Shown: piece after piece, positions 14,801 through 29,800 of the stretch
Layout of the letters: every line of letters starts with the position of its first letter
Position numbering within the stretch: position 1 is the stretch's first letter
Assembly: GCA_013396655.1 (NCBI GenBank)
Contig: WBMV01004887.1
Span: forward strand, 873,978 to 937,977
Reading direction: 5' to 3'
Source of the DNA: Campylorhamphus procurvoides
Taxonomy: Eukaryota; Chordata; Aves; Passeriformes; Dendrocolaptidae
DNA: 64,000 nt
Translations under genes and position numbers: made by a program
Notes under the pieces: model-generated
The model's input: only the letters and a program-made list of their open reading frames with translations
What the model was told of the DNA's origin: nothing
Databases searched by the model: none

Positions 14801-17800
14801 ACATGATCCCAGAGAATATGCCAGTGATGTGTTTGTCTCTACTGTAGCCTGAAATCTGCTATGCCGAAACAATGTAGTAGTACAGCAAAACCCATTAATG
14901 GGTATGTTGGCCAGCGTAAATGCTCATTTCAGCAATTAACTTCTAGTTTCATTCAATAGATTCCCATTATAGGTGTTGCTGGTATTCTTTTTACTCTTTG
15001 TGGCAATGAATCCAGTAAGGTTTAGGATTTCTTCTCCTTGGAAGACATTTTATGGGAAAGGGTAAAATGGGAAGATGGCAGAGAGACAGACTGCTGTGGT
15101 TATTCCTGCTAGCCCCAACAGTCTACTGTAAGGATGGATGCCCTCATAGAAGGAAGGTTTTGTAACATATTAGCTGCAATACTTCACCTTCAAAACCTGA
15201 GAGAGTTGTAGTGCTGTAGCATGTGTTTAATTGTGCTTGGAACTCCATGTTTGGGATGAGGAGGGGGGTGAATATTTAAAATCATGAGTGAAGTAATTAC
15301 TGTTTCTGCCAGGCAGTTTTGCATCAGGCAAAGGAATTACAGGAGCTGTAGTACTTTGGAAAACTTCGTGTGTGTCTGTGTATATATATATATGTATGTA
15401 TGTGTGTGTGTGTATATAACTGCAACTACTGTTTAGACTTGTAGTTCATCAGCTGGTTATTTTCATTCAGCAACAAATACTGGTTTTGTGCTAGTATAAT
15501 AAAGTTGTGCTTTAACACAACCTGTTCAATGTTTGTTTTGAGGTTTTTAAAACTCTATTTACATTCTTGCTCTTAATTTGCAGGTCACAGATCAAAAAAC
15601 CAAAGGTAAGAATCTTTGATTCTAAGGAGTGCTTTTATTTACATGAGCTAAGATTCATATCTTGATTAAAAACTGTTGGAAGAGGAAGGGGAATTATGAG
15701 TCAAGATGAAATACTGAAGATGAGTACTCGGAAGAAATGAAAGTTAAGGTGGTTAAAATGGTGAACCTGAAACTATTCCGCTCATGTCAGCATCAAAGTA
15801 CTTGAAGAAGGAATGAGGACTATGGATAAGATAGGTTAGCTGAAATATTTAGTTTTCTGTTCTACAAAGGTTTTAGACAAGTAACTGAAAGCTGACACTA
15901 CTTATATAAATTGAATGAAAGACAGGCAAAGTACTGCTTCTGAGTGAAAATTACTTGTTTTTGAAAACTGAAGTTGAAGCACATAAAAATCCGACAGGTA
16001 TGGCAGGAGTGAAGAGTGAGCATCTTGAAAGTTAAGCTAAACAACTTAGCTGATAAAAAAATATATTTATTCTTGGTTTGTGTATCAGTTTTCTGCAAAT
16101 TGTGACAGAAAACTGCTATTGTTGACAGAAAAAGACTAAGATGCTATCATGATGTTGCAGGTTTTTGGGGTTTGGGCAGTGAAGTCTATATAGAGAAATT
16201 GAAAAACCCTGACAAAAATAAAATGTGAATAATAATATATTGATGTTGCCAAAGAGAGACTCACTTGTATTGATCTTTCTTAAAATTTTCATTTTTAAGA
16301 TTACAAATTTTACTGATTGTACTTACTTTGATGGGAAGGGATTTCTGGACAGCCCTTTTTTATATTACTCTTTCACGAAGGCAGGAGTATATTAATTTTT
16401 CCTTACCTTTGAAGTCTGATGTCTGAGCACCTTTTAGGTGCATGGCTAAGAATTTTTCACTGTTTCAAAAAAGTGCATGGACAGTATAAGGGATCATGAG
16501 TCTGGGGTGTCCTAAGGAAATTTTGTGATGGTGTTAGCATCTCAAGGATTTGTTTGCATTGGAGAAGAAAAACACATCATAGCCCTCAGAAACAGCTTGT
16601 CCTTGCTTATAGGGGCACCTGGTGACCAGCTGGGAAACCATAAGTGAGCCCCATATAGTCACTGTGTGTACGAGTGCCTTTGGGGTAACAGTCAGCTATT
16701 ACTGCCTTATTTAAGAGCTCCAGAGAGAACTTAGATTTGCGAACTCTGAATCCAAGAGGAGATGGATTACTTCCCCTTCTTTAGTTTGTTTAGGCAGTGG
16801 TTGTATAGTCTGATATGCAGGTGATGGTATAACAATCCAAAAGGTGATGCATAACAATCCAAAAACCAGTTGGAGATGAGGGAACAGAGAGGGGAGGTGA
16901 GGCCAGTTATATTTGACTGCTCATGTTTTAAAATGACTCATTGTCCAGGGTGGTATTCTTCGGCAGCTTTACATTTGCAAGAAATTTTGGACTTGGAGTG
17001 AAATACTTGCTGAGGGCAGGGTTTTGTTCTGGACTGTAGAGTTGAACATGGACGCTAAAGGTCTGCTGCTTCTGCTTCTCTAATTAAATTGTGCTTGGTT
17101 GTTGTTAAGATTGAAGCTGCGCAGTGTTTGAGAGAAGAATTAAATAATAGAAGGAAAGAGTCACAGTGAGTTCTTGTAGCTAACACAGGTTTAAGTGGGA
17201 AAACTTCTGATTTTCATTCTTCCTGTTTTTTTCAGTGCCCGAAGTGACGAAACCAAGTTTAAGCCAACCAGTGGCTGCCAGCCCAATTGGCAACTCTCCA
17301 TCGCCACCAGTCAATGGTGGCAACAATGCCAAAAGGGTGGCAGTGCCGAACGGACAACCGCCAAGCGCCGCCCGCTACATGCCTCGGGAGGTGCCGCCGC
17401 GATTCCGTTGCCAGCAGGACCACAAAGTGTTACTGAAACGTGGGCAGCCCCCTCCGCCATCCTGTATGCTCCTTGGGGGTGGAGCAGGGCCTCCCCCCAC
17501 TACAGCACCAGGAGCAAACCCAAACAACGCACAACCAGTGACAGGAGCACTGCTGCAGAGTGACAGCGGGACTGCAACAGGCAAGTGACAGGAGGAGTAT
17601 TAAATGATCACGTGTTTGTGCATGGCAGAACAAGGATGACTAAAGTTGTGCACGGGCATATCATTATATAATAGAACTCCTCAGATTGCTTTTGGAGAGC
17701 TTACTTCTTCTGTTTTAGCGTACAGGCTGCTCTTGCTGTTGGCAGCAGTTGATAAAATTTTTACTACTAGATGGAACAAAAAAAGGGTTACCTTTTTTCA

Positions 17801-20800
17801 AGTGTGTTTTAAGTGGTTTTAATTAGTTGCTGAAATGATCCCCAGCAAGGTAAACATAATGCATGAATGAACAGTGTTGTCACTGAGTAGTTCTTAATAG
17901 CTCTTTAGGTTTCTTAGATGAAATGAATTTCCTACTTTGTCATATTTTTATATCATCTATGTAGCTTGTATAACAGACATGTAGATGCCATGTCTGAAAA
18001 AGGCAGAAGTCTGTCACTTGGTCTGGATGAAGCAGACACATGGTCCTTTCCCTCCTGGCTTTTTTTAAAGTAGTGATCTTGTTTTTTCTGATTATATAGG
18101 TCTTTTTATACAAATGGTGACTGTCCTGTTTTTACTTCTCCATGCACTTTGAATTCCAAAAGATTAATTAATTTAAGGATTGTTTTATGAGCATGGGGAA
18201 GCTACAGCTGCTTCTCAGTTTATTAGACCCTTGGGGAATGGCAGTAGCTGTAATACTACTTCTTAAATTCTAATAGTAGAACAAACTAAATTCCACTCAA
18301 GACATCTGCTTGCTAAAGGAGAGACTTACGTGACCTGAAAAGTCAAGGACAACTCAATTTTAACAAAAAGAGTGTCTAAAAAACCCCAAAACCATGAAAG
18401 TAAAACAGAAGAAAATAACAATACCAGTATGTCTGAGTTTGCCTTGGAAAATCATGCCTGATCAGTGGGATGGTGATTTTTTTTTTTTTTTTACCACAGC
18501 CTTGGAGAGCATAAACTTTTTATAGTTCTCTCTGGTCAGGAATTAAAAACAGAGGTGGCTTATAACTCCAGAACCAAGTGCACTGGATAGGATGGCTGTC
18601 CTTATTAAAAAGGATTCTCGGAAAATTAATAATTCCATTTCTTTTGTAGTTCAAGTACTTGAATTCCTTTGTAACAAATCCCTATTTGACAGATTATTTA
18701 TCTTGTCTTTGATGTTCACTATTTAATAAAGGGCAGAGTGAATGTCAAACTGTTATGGCAGAATTTTAACTAATCAGTTTAAAACAGATGTCTTAAATAT
18801 AACTGATTTTGATAAAACACCTGAAAGATGAAGAAGGAAAAACCTCCACTCTATAGTCTTGTGTTCATGTATAAAGTCCTAGCATTGGTATACCTTCACA
18901 GTGATCGTAGTACACTGACTAAGGTGAATTTGTAATAGTGAAGCATTTTAAAGGTACTCAAGATTTCTCACAGTCAGCATTCTTTTTGCTTTTGGGTGTA
19001 CTCTATGAGGACCATTTTGAAGTATTTGAGAGATTCCTTAGGTTCTGTGGGATTATTTGATGCCTACTTTTTTCCCCTGAGGCTGAAATTGGTACTATGA
19101 ATTCTCATATTTTTGTTCAGGTTAATGGTTCATTAACAAGTAAGATGGTTGTATTAGATAATGGTTAGTTGCTTTATCCTGATGTAAGTCAGAAGTGCCA
19201 AGAAAGATACGGGTCCTTCAGACCTGCCTCACCTCATCCACATTTCTGCACCATAGCACAGTTAACTGAGCTGGGGCACTGACTTGTATTAAAATTAAAT
19301 CAGGTTGTTCTTTAAACCTAATTTCAGTCTGAGTGATTGTTACTAATTCACCTGAGTATCAGTGGGAACATATGTGCTAACATGTTAGAGTAGGTGTGCC
19401 AGAGCAGTGGGAATGATCAGCTGCGCAAGAGAAAGATCAGGCTGTCACTTAGGGTGCTCTGTCAAAGTGCTTATCTGTCTTGCACATCATTTACCCCGAG
19501 ATCCTGCCTGTTGACAAACTGCATTTCAGTTTGGGCCCAATTCAATCAGGGATATATGCACTGATATTGTGATTAGTTCATTCCACCTGAAAGAAAACCA
19601 AAGCAGGTTCCCAAAGGGGAAGATAATGCAGATTACCTACTTCTTTGTGTTCTTATATTCATCAGATGGCCATAGGCGAAGTTGGTGAAGCTTTGCTATA
19701 AAAAGTCAACACATAGTTATTCTTTACATGAATCTTTTTCTACCAGGATTGAAATCTGTCTGTAAGGCAGCAGAACTAATACCCTTAAAGATGACACCAA
19801 GGTTATTATTGCCTCATACCAATACAGGGGGATGAGGTGATAGACATTCTATGCAGTTCTTCTAATATCAGTAATTCAGGATGTGTGAGATAGTTTTGGA
19901 CAACAAAGCAAATATTTTATTGTTGAAAGTCTTTCAATAATTACAATATTCTTCTTAAGGTCCACCACCATCTCTCACAGCAACACTGTATCTTGATTTC
20001 AGGACTCCTTAAAAGTAGTCACTTACTAGTAACTTGTTGCATTTTAGTCAGATCAGTAGCTTAATTTTCAGCATGTTTATTATTGAGGAAGAGTCTGTTT
20101 AAGAACCAAGATTCCTTTCCCATTATCTTAAGACAAAACCATAAAGTACAAAATTTTGTTACCACTGTCAAATATAGCAAGGGAAGGCTGGTTTTATGAA
20201 ACAGTCCATTAAATTGTGTCCTAGCATACTACGTTAACAAGCATCCCAATCTTAATATTTTTAGAATGTTTTCACAGAAATTAAATGCTCCATTAAAATC
20301 ACTTGTTTGAAGATCTTGCAAAGTGCATAGCTGCTTGCACATCATTTAGTTGCTGAATCATTTGTAATTTCAAAAGACAGCAACCTTGCAGCCTTTTGAG
20401 CTTGTCTTTGGCTGTCCTCCTTAAGCTCTTCCTGTGATCAGTCTAATCAGAGAGTTTTTTAATTGGAAGGAGAAAAAAGGGTTACTCTGTGCTAAAAAGA
20501 TAGACGGATATAAATATCGCTAGAGTCATACTTCCTTGCTATTGTTAAGTTTGCATTTGAGGTTAAGGCAACAGAAGGAACAGAACGTACTTGGAAACAG
20601 CTTGGTCTTTTGGATCTTGGTGCCTGGGGTTTAATGGGTGAAGACAAACTACTGTTCATCAATATTCACAGCTTATGAGGGAGTTCAAACCTTGCTGTAA
20701 AGTCTGGATCTTTACTGGTGACCCTCAGTGAAGTGGGATCTGGAAGGCATTCAGTGGGTGTTGATTGTTTAAGCTAATGAACTGAAAGCTTCAGACAGGC

Positions 20801-23800
20801 ACTGAAAGCTCATCTTATCTTCTGTTGAAAGTATTTGCAACCAGAAATTGTGATCTTGAATTTTTAATATATAGCACAGGAATTGAGGTGGGGAGGGGTG
20901 TCTGCTTTTCTGAGCAATTTGCCTTATTTTCATGGAAGCTATCATATTAGCCAGTACTGGTAGTAACAGTATGAATGCTGCTGCAGCTGTTACTATGGAG
21001 TTTATGCTCTGTCAAATAAATGAGATAACTGAATAAGACTAACATATTATGGTTCTGTATGTTCTTTTGCCTAAGGGAGAGTGTTTAGTCTCCATCACTG
21101 GGAACTTGTGACAACAGTTTAGGATCCCTTTGATTAAGAATATAGAGGAAAAATGAGTGGAACCGTATATAGGGAACAACACTGAAGTTGTAATGGACTT
21201 AAATTATTTAGAGGATCAGGTAATAATGTGAATTGCAAGGGAATCTTGGCTGATGTTTTAAACTAATGATGATAACGTGTCTGCATACATGTAGACACCA
21301 TCTTGTCAGTGCTGACATAGGCTTCATCCATTGTGGCACTATGTTAATTTATGGCTGCTTTGAAACTGTACAAATGTCTTGTGCATGTGATGTCATACCA
21401 TGTAGGACATAACAGTTCACTACAGGTGAAACAAAGGGCCCTCTGCATTGTTGTTCATTCTGTTAATTTTTGAGTGATTTCAAAGCTCATTGAAATTGCA
21501 GGTTTACCTTGTACAATATACTAAGCCAGCAAAAACCTAACCTATCAAAAAATGGACAGTTTTGTGTTAAGAGAATTGAGTTGACTTAGTTAAATGTCTT
21601 GACTGCCATCAGAACTGTCACAAATGAGCTAAATTGGGGAATTGAGAGCTGGTGAGAGAGCAGAGGAAAAGTGAGATCTCTTACTAGCCTCCATTCAGTG
21701 GCAGAGGTCAGCTTAGCTGCTCACAAACCCACATACTGTGCCTTCTAGAGTAAATAAAGCAGTGACAAAATGTGGGGCAGTTACATACTGAACAAAACTT
21801 GCATGTTACTACATAGAAATTGTAGCTTGCATAGCTTTGGTCTCTTGACTTAAAGTAGCTTTTGGAATTAATTGTATTTGTTTTGCAAAGGATTGAAACT
21901 AAGTCCTGATAACAAAATGGATTTGAAAAAATATATGAAGCTGAAGGATAGAGTACTTCTTCAACTTTCTATATTCCTTAATGGTTTTTGTCTTTTGATC
22001 TGTAATTAATTGTAGTTGCTTTGAGTCACCTGAGGAGCAGACCAACAGCTGTGTGTGCACACAGGCCTATGAATAGTCATGCAAGTTCTTAATCTGTATG
22101 TAGTATAATTTTAAACATGTGTTTGAAAAGTCTGCAGCCAGTATGAAAAGCATTCATTAGCTGTTGAACTTAAGAGTTGGACTCTTGGCAGAAGTAGTGA
22201 GTCAGTGGTGGTTTCAAATGCCCACAAAATGCTTTCAGGGAGTTTGTTGAAAAGTTTTTTATCAGTATTTTCAATGGTGTTCCCCAGCCCGATGTTCTTT
22301 CAGTGTAACTTTGTTACACATTTGAGGGAAGGGTTCTTACTAGTGAAAACATTAATCAGTGGTGTCAAAAGTCTGATGTTCCATGCTTGTAAATAATACT
22401 GATTATTAAGGACTTTTTTGGGTGTAATTTTTGGTTTTGCTTTTTTTTCTTTTTTTCATTTAGATTCAGCAATTGGAGGTGCTGCTTCAAATTATGCAAA
22501 TTCCACTTGGGGTCCTGGAGCCTCCTCCAACAGCGGCACCAACGCCAACCCAACTCACATCTGGGACAAGGTGATTGTAGACGGGTCTGACATGGAAGAG
22601 TGGCCTTGTATTGCCAGCAAAGATGCTGAGTCTTCTTCCGAAAACACCACCGATAACAACAGTGCCTCGAACCCTGGCTTGGAGAAGAATGCTCTGCCAG
22701 GAAGCACCACTAATAACAAAGGAAAAGGAAGCCAGTGCCAGTCTGGAAGCGCTGGAAACGAATGTAATCTTGGGGCCTGGAAATCTGATCCCAAGGCTAA
22801 ATCTGTTCAATCTTCCAACCCTGCTGCCGAGAGTAACAATGGACTAGGTAATTGGAGGAACTTGAGTGGACAAGATAGAATCAGTCCCAGTTCTGGCTTC
22901 AGCAACTTTAACCCAAATAGCAACCCATCTGCTTGGCCAGCACTGGTTCAAGAGGGCAATTCTAGGAAAGGAACTCTGGAATCTGATAGTGGTAGCTCCA
23001 ATGCACAGATTAGCACAGTAGGTCAGACCTCTAGGGAACAGCAGTCAAAGATGGAAAATGCGGGTGTTAACTTTGTCTCTGGCAGAGAACAGGCTCAAAT
23101 TCATAACACTGATGGACCAAAAAATGGAAACACTAACTCCTTGAACTTAAGTTCACCAAACCCTATGGAGAATAAGGGAATGCCCTATGAAATGGGCTTG
23201 GGGAACCCTTCCAGGAGCACTGACACCCCTTCACAAAGCACTGGAGAAAGAAAGACTGGGAGTGTTGGATCTTGGGGTACAGCTAGGGCGTCTTCTGGAA
23301 CTGACACAGTCTCTGGGCAGAGCAATTCTGGAAACCATGGGAACAATGGAAAGGATAGAGAGGACTCCTGGAAAGGAGCTTCTGTTCAAAAACCTAATGG
23401 GTCAAGAAGTGATTCTTGGGATAACAATAACCGGTCTACGGGTGGTGGGTCTTGGAACTTCGGCCCTCAGCATGCAAATGAAAGCAAATGGGGTGAAGGG
23501 AACAAATTAACATCTGGGGTCTCTCAGGGAGAATGGAAACAGCTGTCTGGGTCTGATGAACTGAAGATTGGAGAGTGGAGTGGTCCAAACCAACCAAATT
23601 CTAGCACTGGAGCATGGGACAATCAAAAAGGCCACCCCCTTCCTGAAAACCAAGGCAGTTCCCAGGCTCCCTGTTGGGGAAGATCTTCCAGCTCTGCAGG
23701 AAGTGAGGTTGGAGGTCAAAGCACTGGAAGCAACCACAAAGCAGGAAGTAGTGACAGTCACAATTCTGGACGCCGATCATATAGGCCTACGCATCCTGAT

Positions 23801-26800
23801 TGCCAGGCAGTCTTGCAGACTTTGCTGAGCAGGACTGATTTGGACCCCCGAGTGCTTTCAAACACTGGCTGGGGCCAGACTCAAATTAAGCAAGATACTG
23901 TGTGGGATATTGAAGAGATGCCACGGCCTGAGGGGAAGTCTGATAAAGGAACTGAGGGGTGGGAGAGCTCTGCCACACAGACAAAGAACTCAGGGGGCTG
24001 GGGTGATGTACCCAGCCAAAGCAATCAAAACAAGTCTGGATGGGGTGAGCTCTCAACCCCAACGGAGTGGAAGGACCCCAAAAATACTGGAGGATGGAAT
24101 GACTATAAGAACTCCAATTCTTCTAATTGGGGAGGAGGAAGGCAAGAAGAAAAGTCATCTTCCTCTTGGAATGATAGCTCTAGTAAGGATCAAGGGTGGG
24201 GTGGACGGCAGCCTAATCAAGGATGGTCTTCTGGAAAGAACGGTTGGGGAGAGGAAGTTGACCAAACAAAAAATAGCAACTGGGAAAGTGCAGGAAACAA
24301 GCCAGTGTCTGGGTGGGGTGAAGGTGGGCAAAATGAGATTGGAACTTGGGGTAATGGTGCAAATACAAGCGCTGCTTCAAAGGGTGGATGGGATGATTGT
24401 AAAAGAACTTCAGCGTGGAATGAGACGGGTCGACAACCCAACTCCTGGAACAAGCAGCAGCAACAGCACCAGCAGCAGCAGCAGGAGTCTTCTGGTTCCT
24501 GGGGTCCACCGCCCCAAACTCCAAGTAATGGGCGACCTCCAAACCCAAACTGGAACAGCGGACCACAGCCAGCTGCCCCCAAAGAGGAGGAGCCTAGTGG
24601 CTGGGAAGAACCTTCTCCACAGTCAATCAGTCGAAAAATGGATATTGATGATGGCACTTCAGCGTGGGGAGACCCTAGCAGTTATAACTACAAAAATGTG
24701 AATCTGTGGGACAAGAACTCACAAGGAGGACAGGCCCCACGGGAGCAGAGCCTGCCTACTCCAATGACTAGTAAATCACAAGCATCAGGTACTTGTTTCT
24801 TTCTTCACTAAGCTCCTGTATATGAATGAAACCTTAAATGCATAAGGGATATGCTTGTAGATTCCAACTCCTGATAGTTTTGCTCCATATTTATTCTATA
24901 GAGAAAACCAATTTCTTCCTTGAATATTTGGTTCTGTATTTAAAGTTTCTTTAAAATTCGAATCACTCAATCCACTGCTTGTTGTGCCTCAGTAACTGTG
25001 ATCTGAATAGTGGTCAGCTTGCCAGTAAAAGAGATGTTTGTTAGCTGGCAGACCTGCATCTTCAGTCTGAGCTCTGAAGAACAGCTTGAATTACAGATTC
25101 AGAAACCTTTAAGATTGAGTCTACCACTAAACCAGATCCCCAAGTGCCACATCTGCAGGTCTTTTAAATACCTCCAAAGATGGCAACTCAACTGCTTCCC
25201 TGGGCAGCCTGTTTGAGTGCTTGATAATGCTTTTGGTGAAAAATTTTTCCTGTTATCCAGTCTAAATGTGCAGTGGTGCAACTTGTGGCTATTTCTTCTT
25301 CTCCTATTTCTGGTTGCTTGGGCAAAAGAGACTGATCCTGACAGGGCTACAGCCTCCTTTCAGGTAGTTGTAGAGAGCTATAAGGTCTCCCCCAAGTCTC
25401 CTTTTTTTCTGGACTAAATCACATTTTTTATATTGAATTATTAGAGAAATTGGAAGAAATTCTTTCCTTATTTTTAGTCAAACACCTTTTTTTCTGAAAC
25501 TCAGGTAGCACTTGAAATTGAGTAAGTCTGTGATTTAGTCTTTTAGTTCAGTTTACCTTTGCTGCATGATCAAGAATACTTAGCAAAATATTTTCTTCTT
25601 CAGAATAAGGACAAGAAAAAGTTACATAGCCTAGAAATATATTAAGATGTTATTGTTATGTAATCTTTTCCTCTGACTCAAAGACACTTAAAAGAATGCT
25701 GTCTTGGTTTAATACGTGCTTCAAATATGTCCTTTATTCAGTATATAAAAGCCTTGAGTTAGACACTTGTCATTAGTCACACAAGTTCACATACGGGAAG
25801 ACAGTTTTAGATGTGGAGTTCATGTTTAACCTGGGAGAAGAGTGTTGCTCATCATAGCATTCTCTTCCTTTTCATCCCTGGAGGTCAGTGCCCACTCTGA
25901 ATTTGATGTGAATGATTGTCAATTCTGTTGCACCCACGTTACTGGGACTCTCAAACAAAAGACTGAAGCAGTAGATTAATGACGTGGTGCTGCACTGCAA
26001 TAAACAGTTCGTTGTCTAAATGGTCTGTAATGAAACCTCTTTCTCCTTTGCGCAGTCTGGAGCAAAAGCACTCCACCTGCTCCAGATAATGGTACGTCCG
26101 CCTGGGGTGAGCCAAATGAAACCAGTCCCGGGTGGGGTGAAGTAGATGATACAGGAGCATCGACAACAGGCTGGGGGAATGCACCTTCCAACGCCCCGAA
26201 TGCCATGAAATCTAGTGAGTATAGGCCAGATACCAGTTTCTTTGCAATGGGCCTGGAGATTTTTAGTGTTTGGCCTTTTGGTACAGGTCACCCGTGGAGG
26301 AATTGTTATCTGTGGCCTAGAAGCACTGTTGAATGTCGTTGTAAGGTTTTGATGGATGAATGATTAAGTGTTTACAAATGACTGAAATTTTGTCTTTTAA
26401 GGTAATAAAAAAAAAATCTCTTAACGAAGCAAATAAATGGGCAGTTCTGATTCTGGAAGTGCTAAAACAGTCTGAGTGAGGAAATGTGTATTTTTCTATT
26501 TTTCCCTGACTGCCCACTTGTTATTTGGCATATAAACTTGTTACATGGTAGGTCACTTTTTCTGATCATATTAGGAAAAGGAATGCACAGTACTGACAGA
26601 TTTCACTGTGGAGCCCATTGCAATATATAAAAGAAATCATGCTTGGATAATGCAATTTAGTTTTGAATGCATTTTTTAAAATTACATAAGTGTAAAAAAT
26701 TGTAACTATTAAGAACTGAAACTTGCTGTTAAACGCAAATGCTTACAACGGTGTCCTTCATGGAGATGTTGAAATCTTTTAAAAATTTATTTCAAAGTTA

Positions 26801-29800
26801 AAATTTTGCTGTATTTTATTTTTATTTTTGTGGATATTGTCCTTGCTGATGTAAGCTGTTTTTACAGCTTTCACAATTTTTATTTCAGTCTTTTTAAGAA
26901 AAAAAAACAAACAAAAGAAATGTTTCTGCCAAAGTCAATAATATTTAGATGTGAAGTTTCCTGTAGGAACTACTGATGATATACAACTGTTACTGAACTT
27001 GACTGATGGTGCCAACTGTATAACTCTTTCCAGTTACAAGCTGCTTTTGCAACATGTAATTTTTTGAAATTAAGTCCCTTCCTCCCACCCCAATTAAATA
27101 ATTTGGCTGTTCTTGAAACAAAACTGGGCAAAAAGCTTTACTTCCTTAGTGTTACCATTTTAACAGGCTTTTGTGGATGGCTGTAGTGCTTCCCATGCCT
27201 GCCACACAAACTTGGCTGTGTTCTTAGACTGATGTCTTCTTTTTCCCGTAAAAAGACACCTAAATATGAGCAAAATAAGAGCTTTTGAAATACTGTTGAT
27301 CCACTGGAAAGTCTGTTGATTTGTTAATGCTTGATATAGTCTGTAAAGACTATATGTGGTCACTCACGGTACATGTGCAGATCAGTCAGGATAACTGAAG
27401 AGCTGCAACACATGTGTGCTGTTGTGTATGTGAGCTGCCCCCAGCTCTAGAGGAGCAAAATATGGGTAGTTTCCTTGTGGCAGCTGTTCCAGTTTGGGCT
27501 GTGGTAGGTTACCAGTGTTAAGAGCAGAGATCTTCATTCTCTTGTGTTCTGTGACTGCTCTCTTAACTCCTTTCTAACTGGCCCCCAGAAGGAGTGAAGA
27601 AGAAAGGTATGTTATTCAGTGAAGTAGGGGGAGGTGTTTAATCTCTTGGATATGCTGAAAGAAGAAATTGGGATAAAGAGCCTGCATAGGCATAATTTAT
27701 GGTTGGAGGTAAGACAGGATACTGAGACTAACAATGACTGGAAAAGAGAGTTTATAGCCAAAGAAGGGAAGCAAGCATAAATCACTATGCACCTGTTTAA
27801 AAAGGTAGCTTTACATAGTTCTACCACCACTGCATAGGAATTCCCTGACAGAAGTAGGAGAAAATTCAGTTTGCTGTAACATCATTATTTTGTGTGTATC
27901 TTGAAAGTTTCATTTGGTTGCTGTAGCTGTTGGTACCTCCTCACTCAACAAATGCAAAAAATTACATAGGTATCATAGAGTTCGGTCATCTTTAGACTGT
28001 CCTCCAGATTCATGTTCAAGAATCTTAAACCTGAGAGCTGTCAATGCAGAAGAATAATCTATAGTCATTTAGGGAAAGTCAGGTTCATAGTATATATTGA
28101 AACACTCTCACCAGAAATAAATGAAAGTTGCAGGGACTACCCTGTATAACATTTCTAGATTATGTTCTTGACTGCGGTCATAATCCTTAAATTTAAGTAG
28201 CATGTAAAAGTAGCATGATTAATGAATGTACTTAAAAAGCTGTGAAGTATCTGGGGGTTTATTTATGATGCATTTTAAGGTAGTTTATAAATGACCATGA
28301 AATGCTGCTGTACTTATTTTCAGCGTGATCAAGGTAGAGATCCCCTTGATAGGCTAATTACAATTCCTGCCTTTTTTATATTCAGATTTTCTGCTATATA
28401 TGTTAATATCCTTATTCCTGATTTCCACACTCAACCCCTCCCAGACAGTTGAAGAATGAATTATTACAAAGGTAATGATGATGGAAATCTTTATTAAAGG
28501 AGATAAATACTAATGGAATAAATATTCAGAATGAAGAGTTAGAGCAGGAAGAACAGTTGGACAGTGGGCAAGATGAGGATTTGGTGTTATGTATGCCAGA
28601 CTGAGGTCCTCGCTTTCAGGTTCTTCTTAGTTGTTACTCCTAAACATTCTATGTATGTGTTATTTTGTGTAAGAGTTTACTCCTAAGGAAGTATTAAGGT
28701 TTTGAAGGAAGAGGGAAATAATTAATAAATCACCTGAACCAGAGTTTTCAACACCCTTGATTTTTAAGTGTGCTTCAAGGCTTTAATTTACACTTGAAAA
28801 CAAAGGATTGCCTTTTAAATGCTTCATATCTGTATAAGAGGTCTCTATTGTTATTACACCTTTCAAGGTTTGACGTTTCTTAAAAAGTGGTTACAAAACA
28901 TGCTATGTGAACATGCCACCGAATCTCCTGGATTTTGGGATTCATGCACAAGTTTTATACTGTGAAGACACTTTTTTGAATTATTTTTTTTAAAATTCCT
29001 TTGGGATTCTGATGATTCAGCTGATCTTGCAGGATCACATCACCAGCTGCGTGGTATTGACTGCTTTTGAATTTACTCTTTTTTTTTATTTTTCTAAAGG
29101 TTCTAAATCTATGCAAGATGGCTGGGGAGAGAGTGATGGGCCAGTGACAGGAACACGTCATTCCAGCTGGGAAGAGGAGGAGGAGGGAGGAGTCTGGAAC
29201 ACAGCAGGCTCTCAGGGAAGCAGTTCCTCCCACAACTCAACAAGCTGGGGGCAAGGAGGAAAGAAAACACAAATGAAGGTAAAATGCTTGAATGAATCAT
29301 AACTGCTGTGTTGTCTGAAAACAGTCTGACTGATATGTTGGAGCATTATAATAGCTGGTTTTTTAAGAAAGGTTTTACAGACTTACAGAAGGGGATGCCT
29401 GTTACAGCACTGTAAAAAGTGTGAGGTTTCTGGATTTGCTTGAATGTATTACACCTGTTGTGACTAATAAATCTGCCAGTAGGTGTCAAATTTTTTTGGT
29501 ATGTGAGCTGCAGAGCAATTACTAAATGAAAATAAGTATCCCAAGGCTATTTCTCTTTTCTTGCTGACACATCTTTCTGTGATAGGCTGCTGCTGTTGTT
29601 CTTGCATAGCCTGCTGAAGTTTGGATTCCACAGGCCTTTTGGCACATGAGCTTTTTATTTCTACTAACTGTTGGATTTATGTCTTGTGTTTGTTGTTATT
29701 GACATTTGGCCTCAAACAGGAGCAGGAGCTTGGCTGTAGTCCTGAGCAAATCTTTCTAAGGCTTGTTTGTATTAAAGTTCTCTAGTACAGTAACACTTGT

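Larger units (their letters stand above)
11855..15583 (+). other. Intron 1 of the window
   Basis: A 3.7-kb GT-AG intron (GTATGT...TTTGCAG). It contains a CR1 fragment (12525-13003), an unexplained 160-codon antisense open frame (14131-14613) and a TA/TG microsatellite (15368-15418). Nothing else was recognised. Confidence 0.85.

Noticed and set aside
17195..17633. Alternative-frame and antisense open frames around exon 3
   Set aside because: Shadows of the GC-rich real exon; only the [12 protein letters not shown] frame is conserved.
22487..24657. Several antisense open frames over exon 4
   Set aside because: They arise from the low stop density opposite the Ser/Asn/Gly/Trp codons of the real exon and resemble no known protein.
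23910..24701. 263-codon open frame on the plus strand
   Set aside because: It is a +1 shadow of exon 4; the GGN/TGG-rich codons keep the other frame open. The in-frame translation is TNRC6B.
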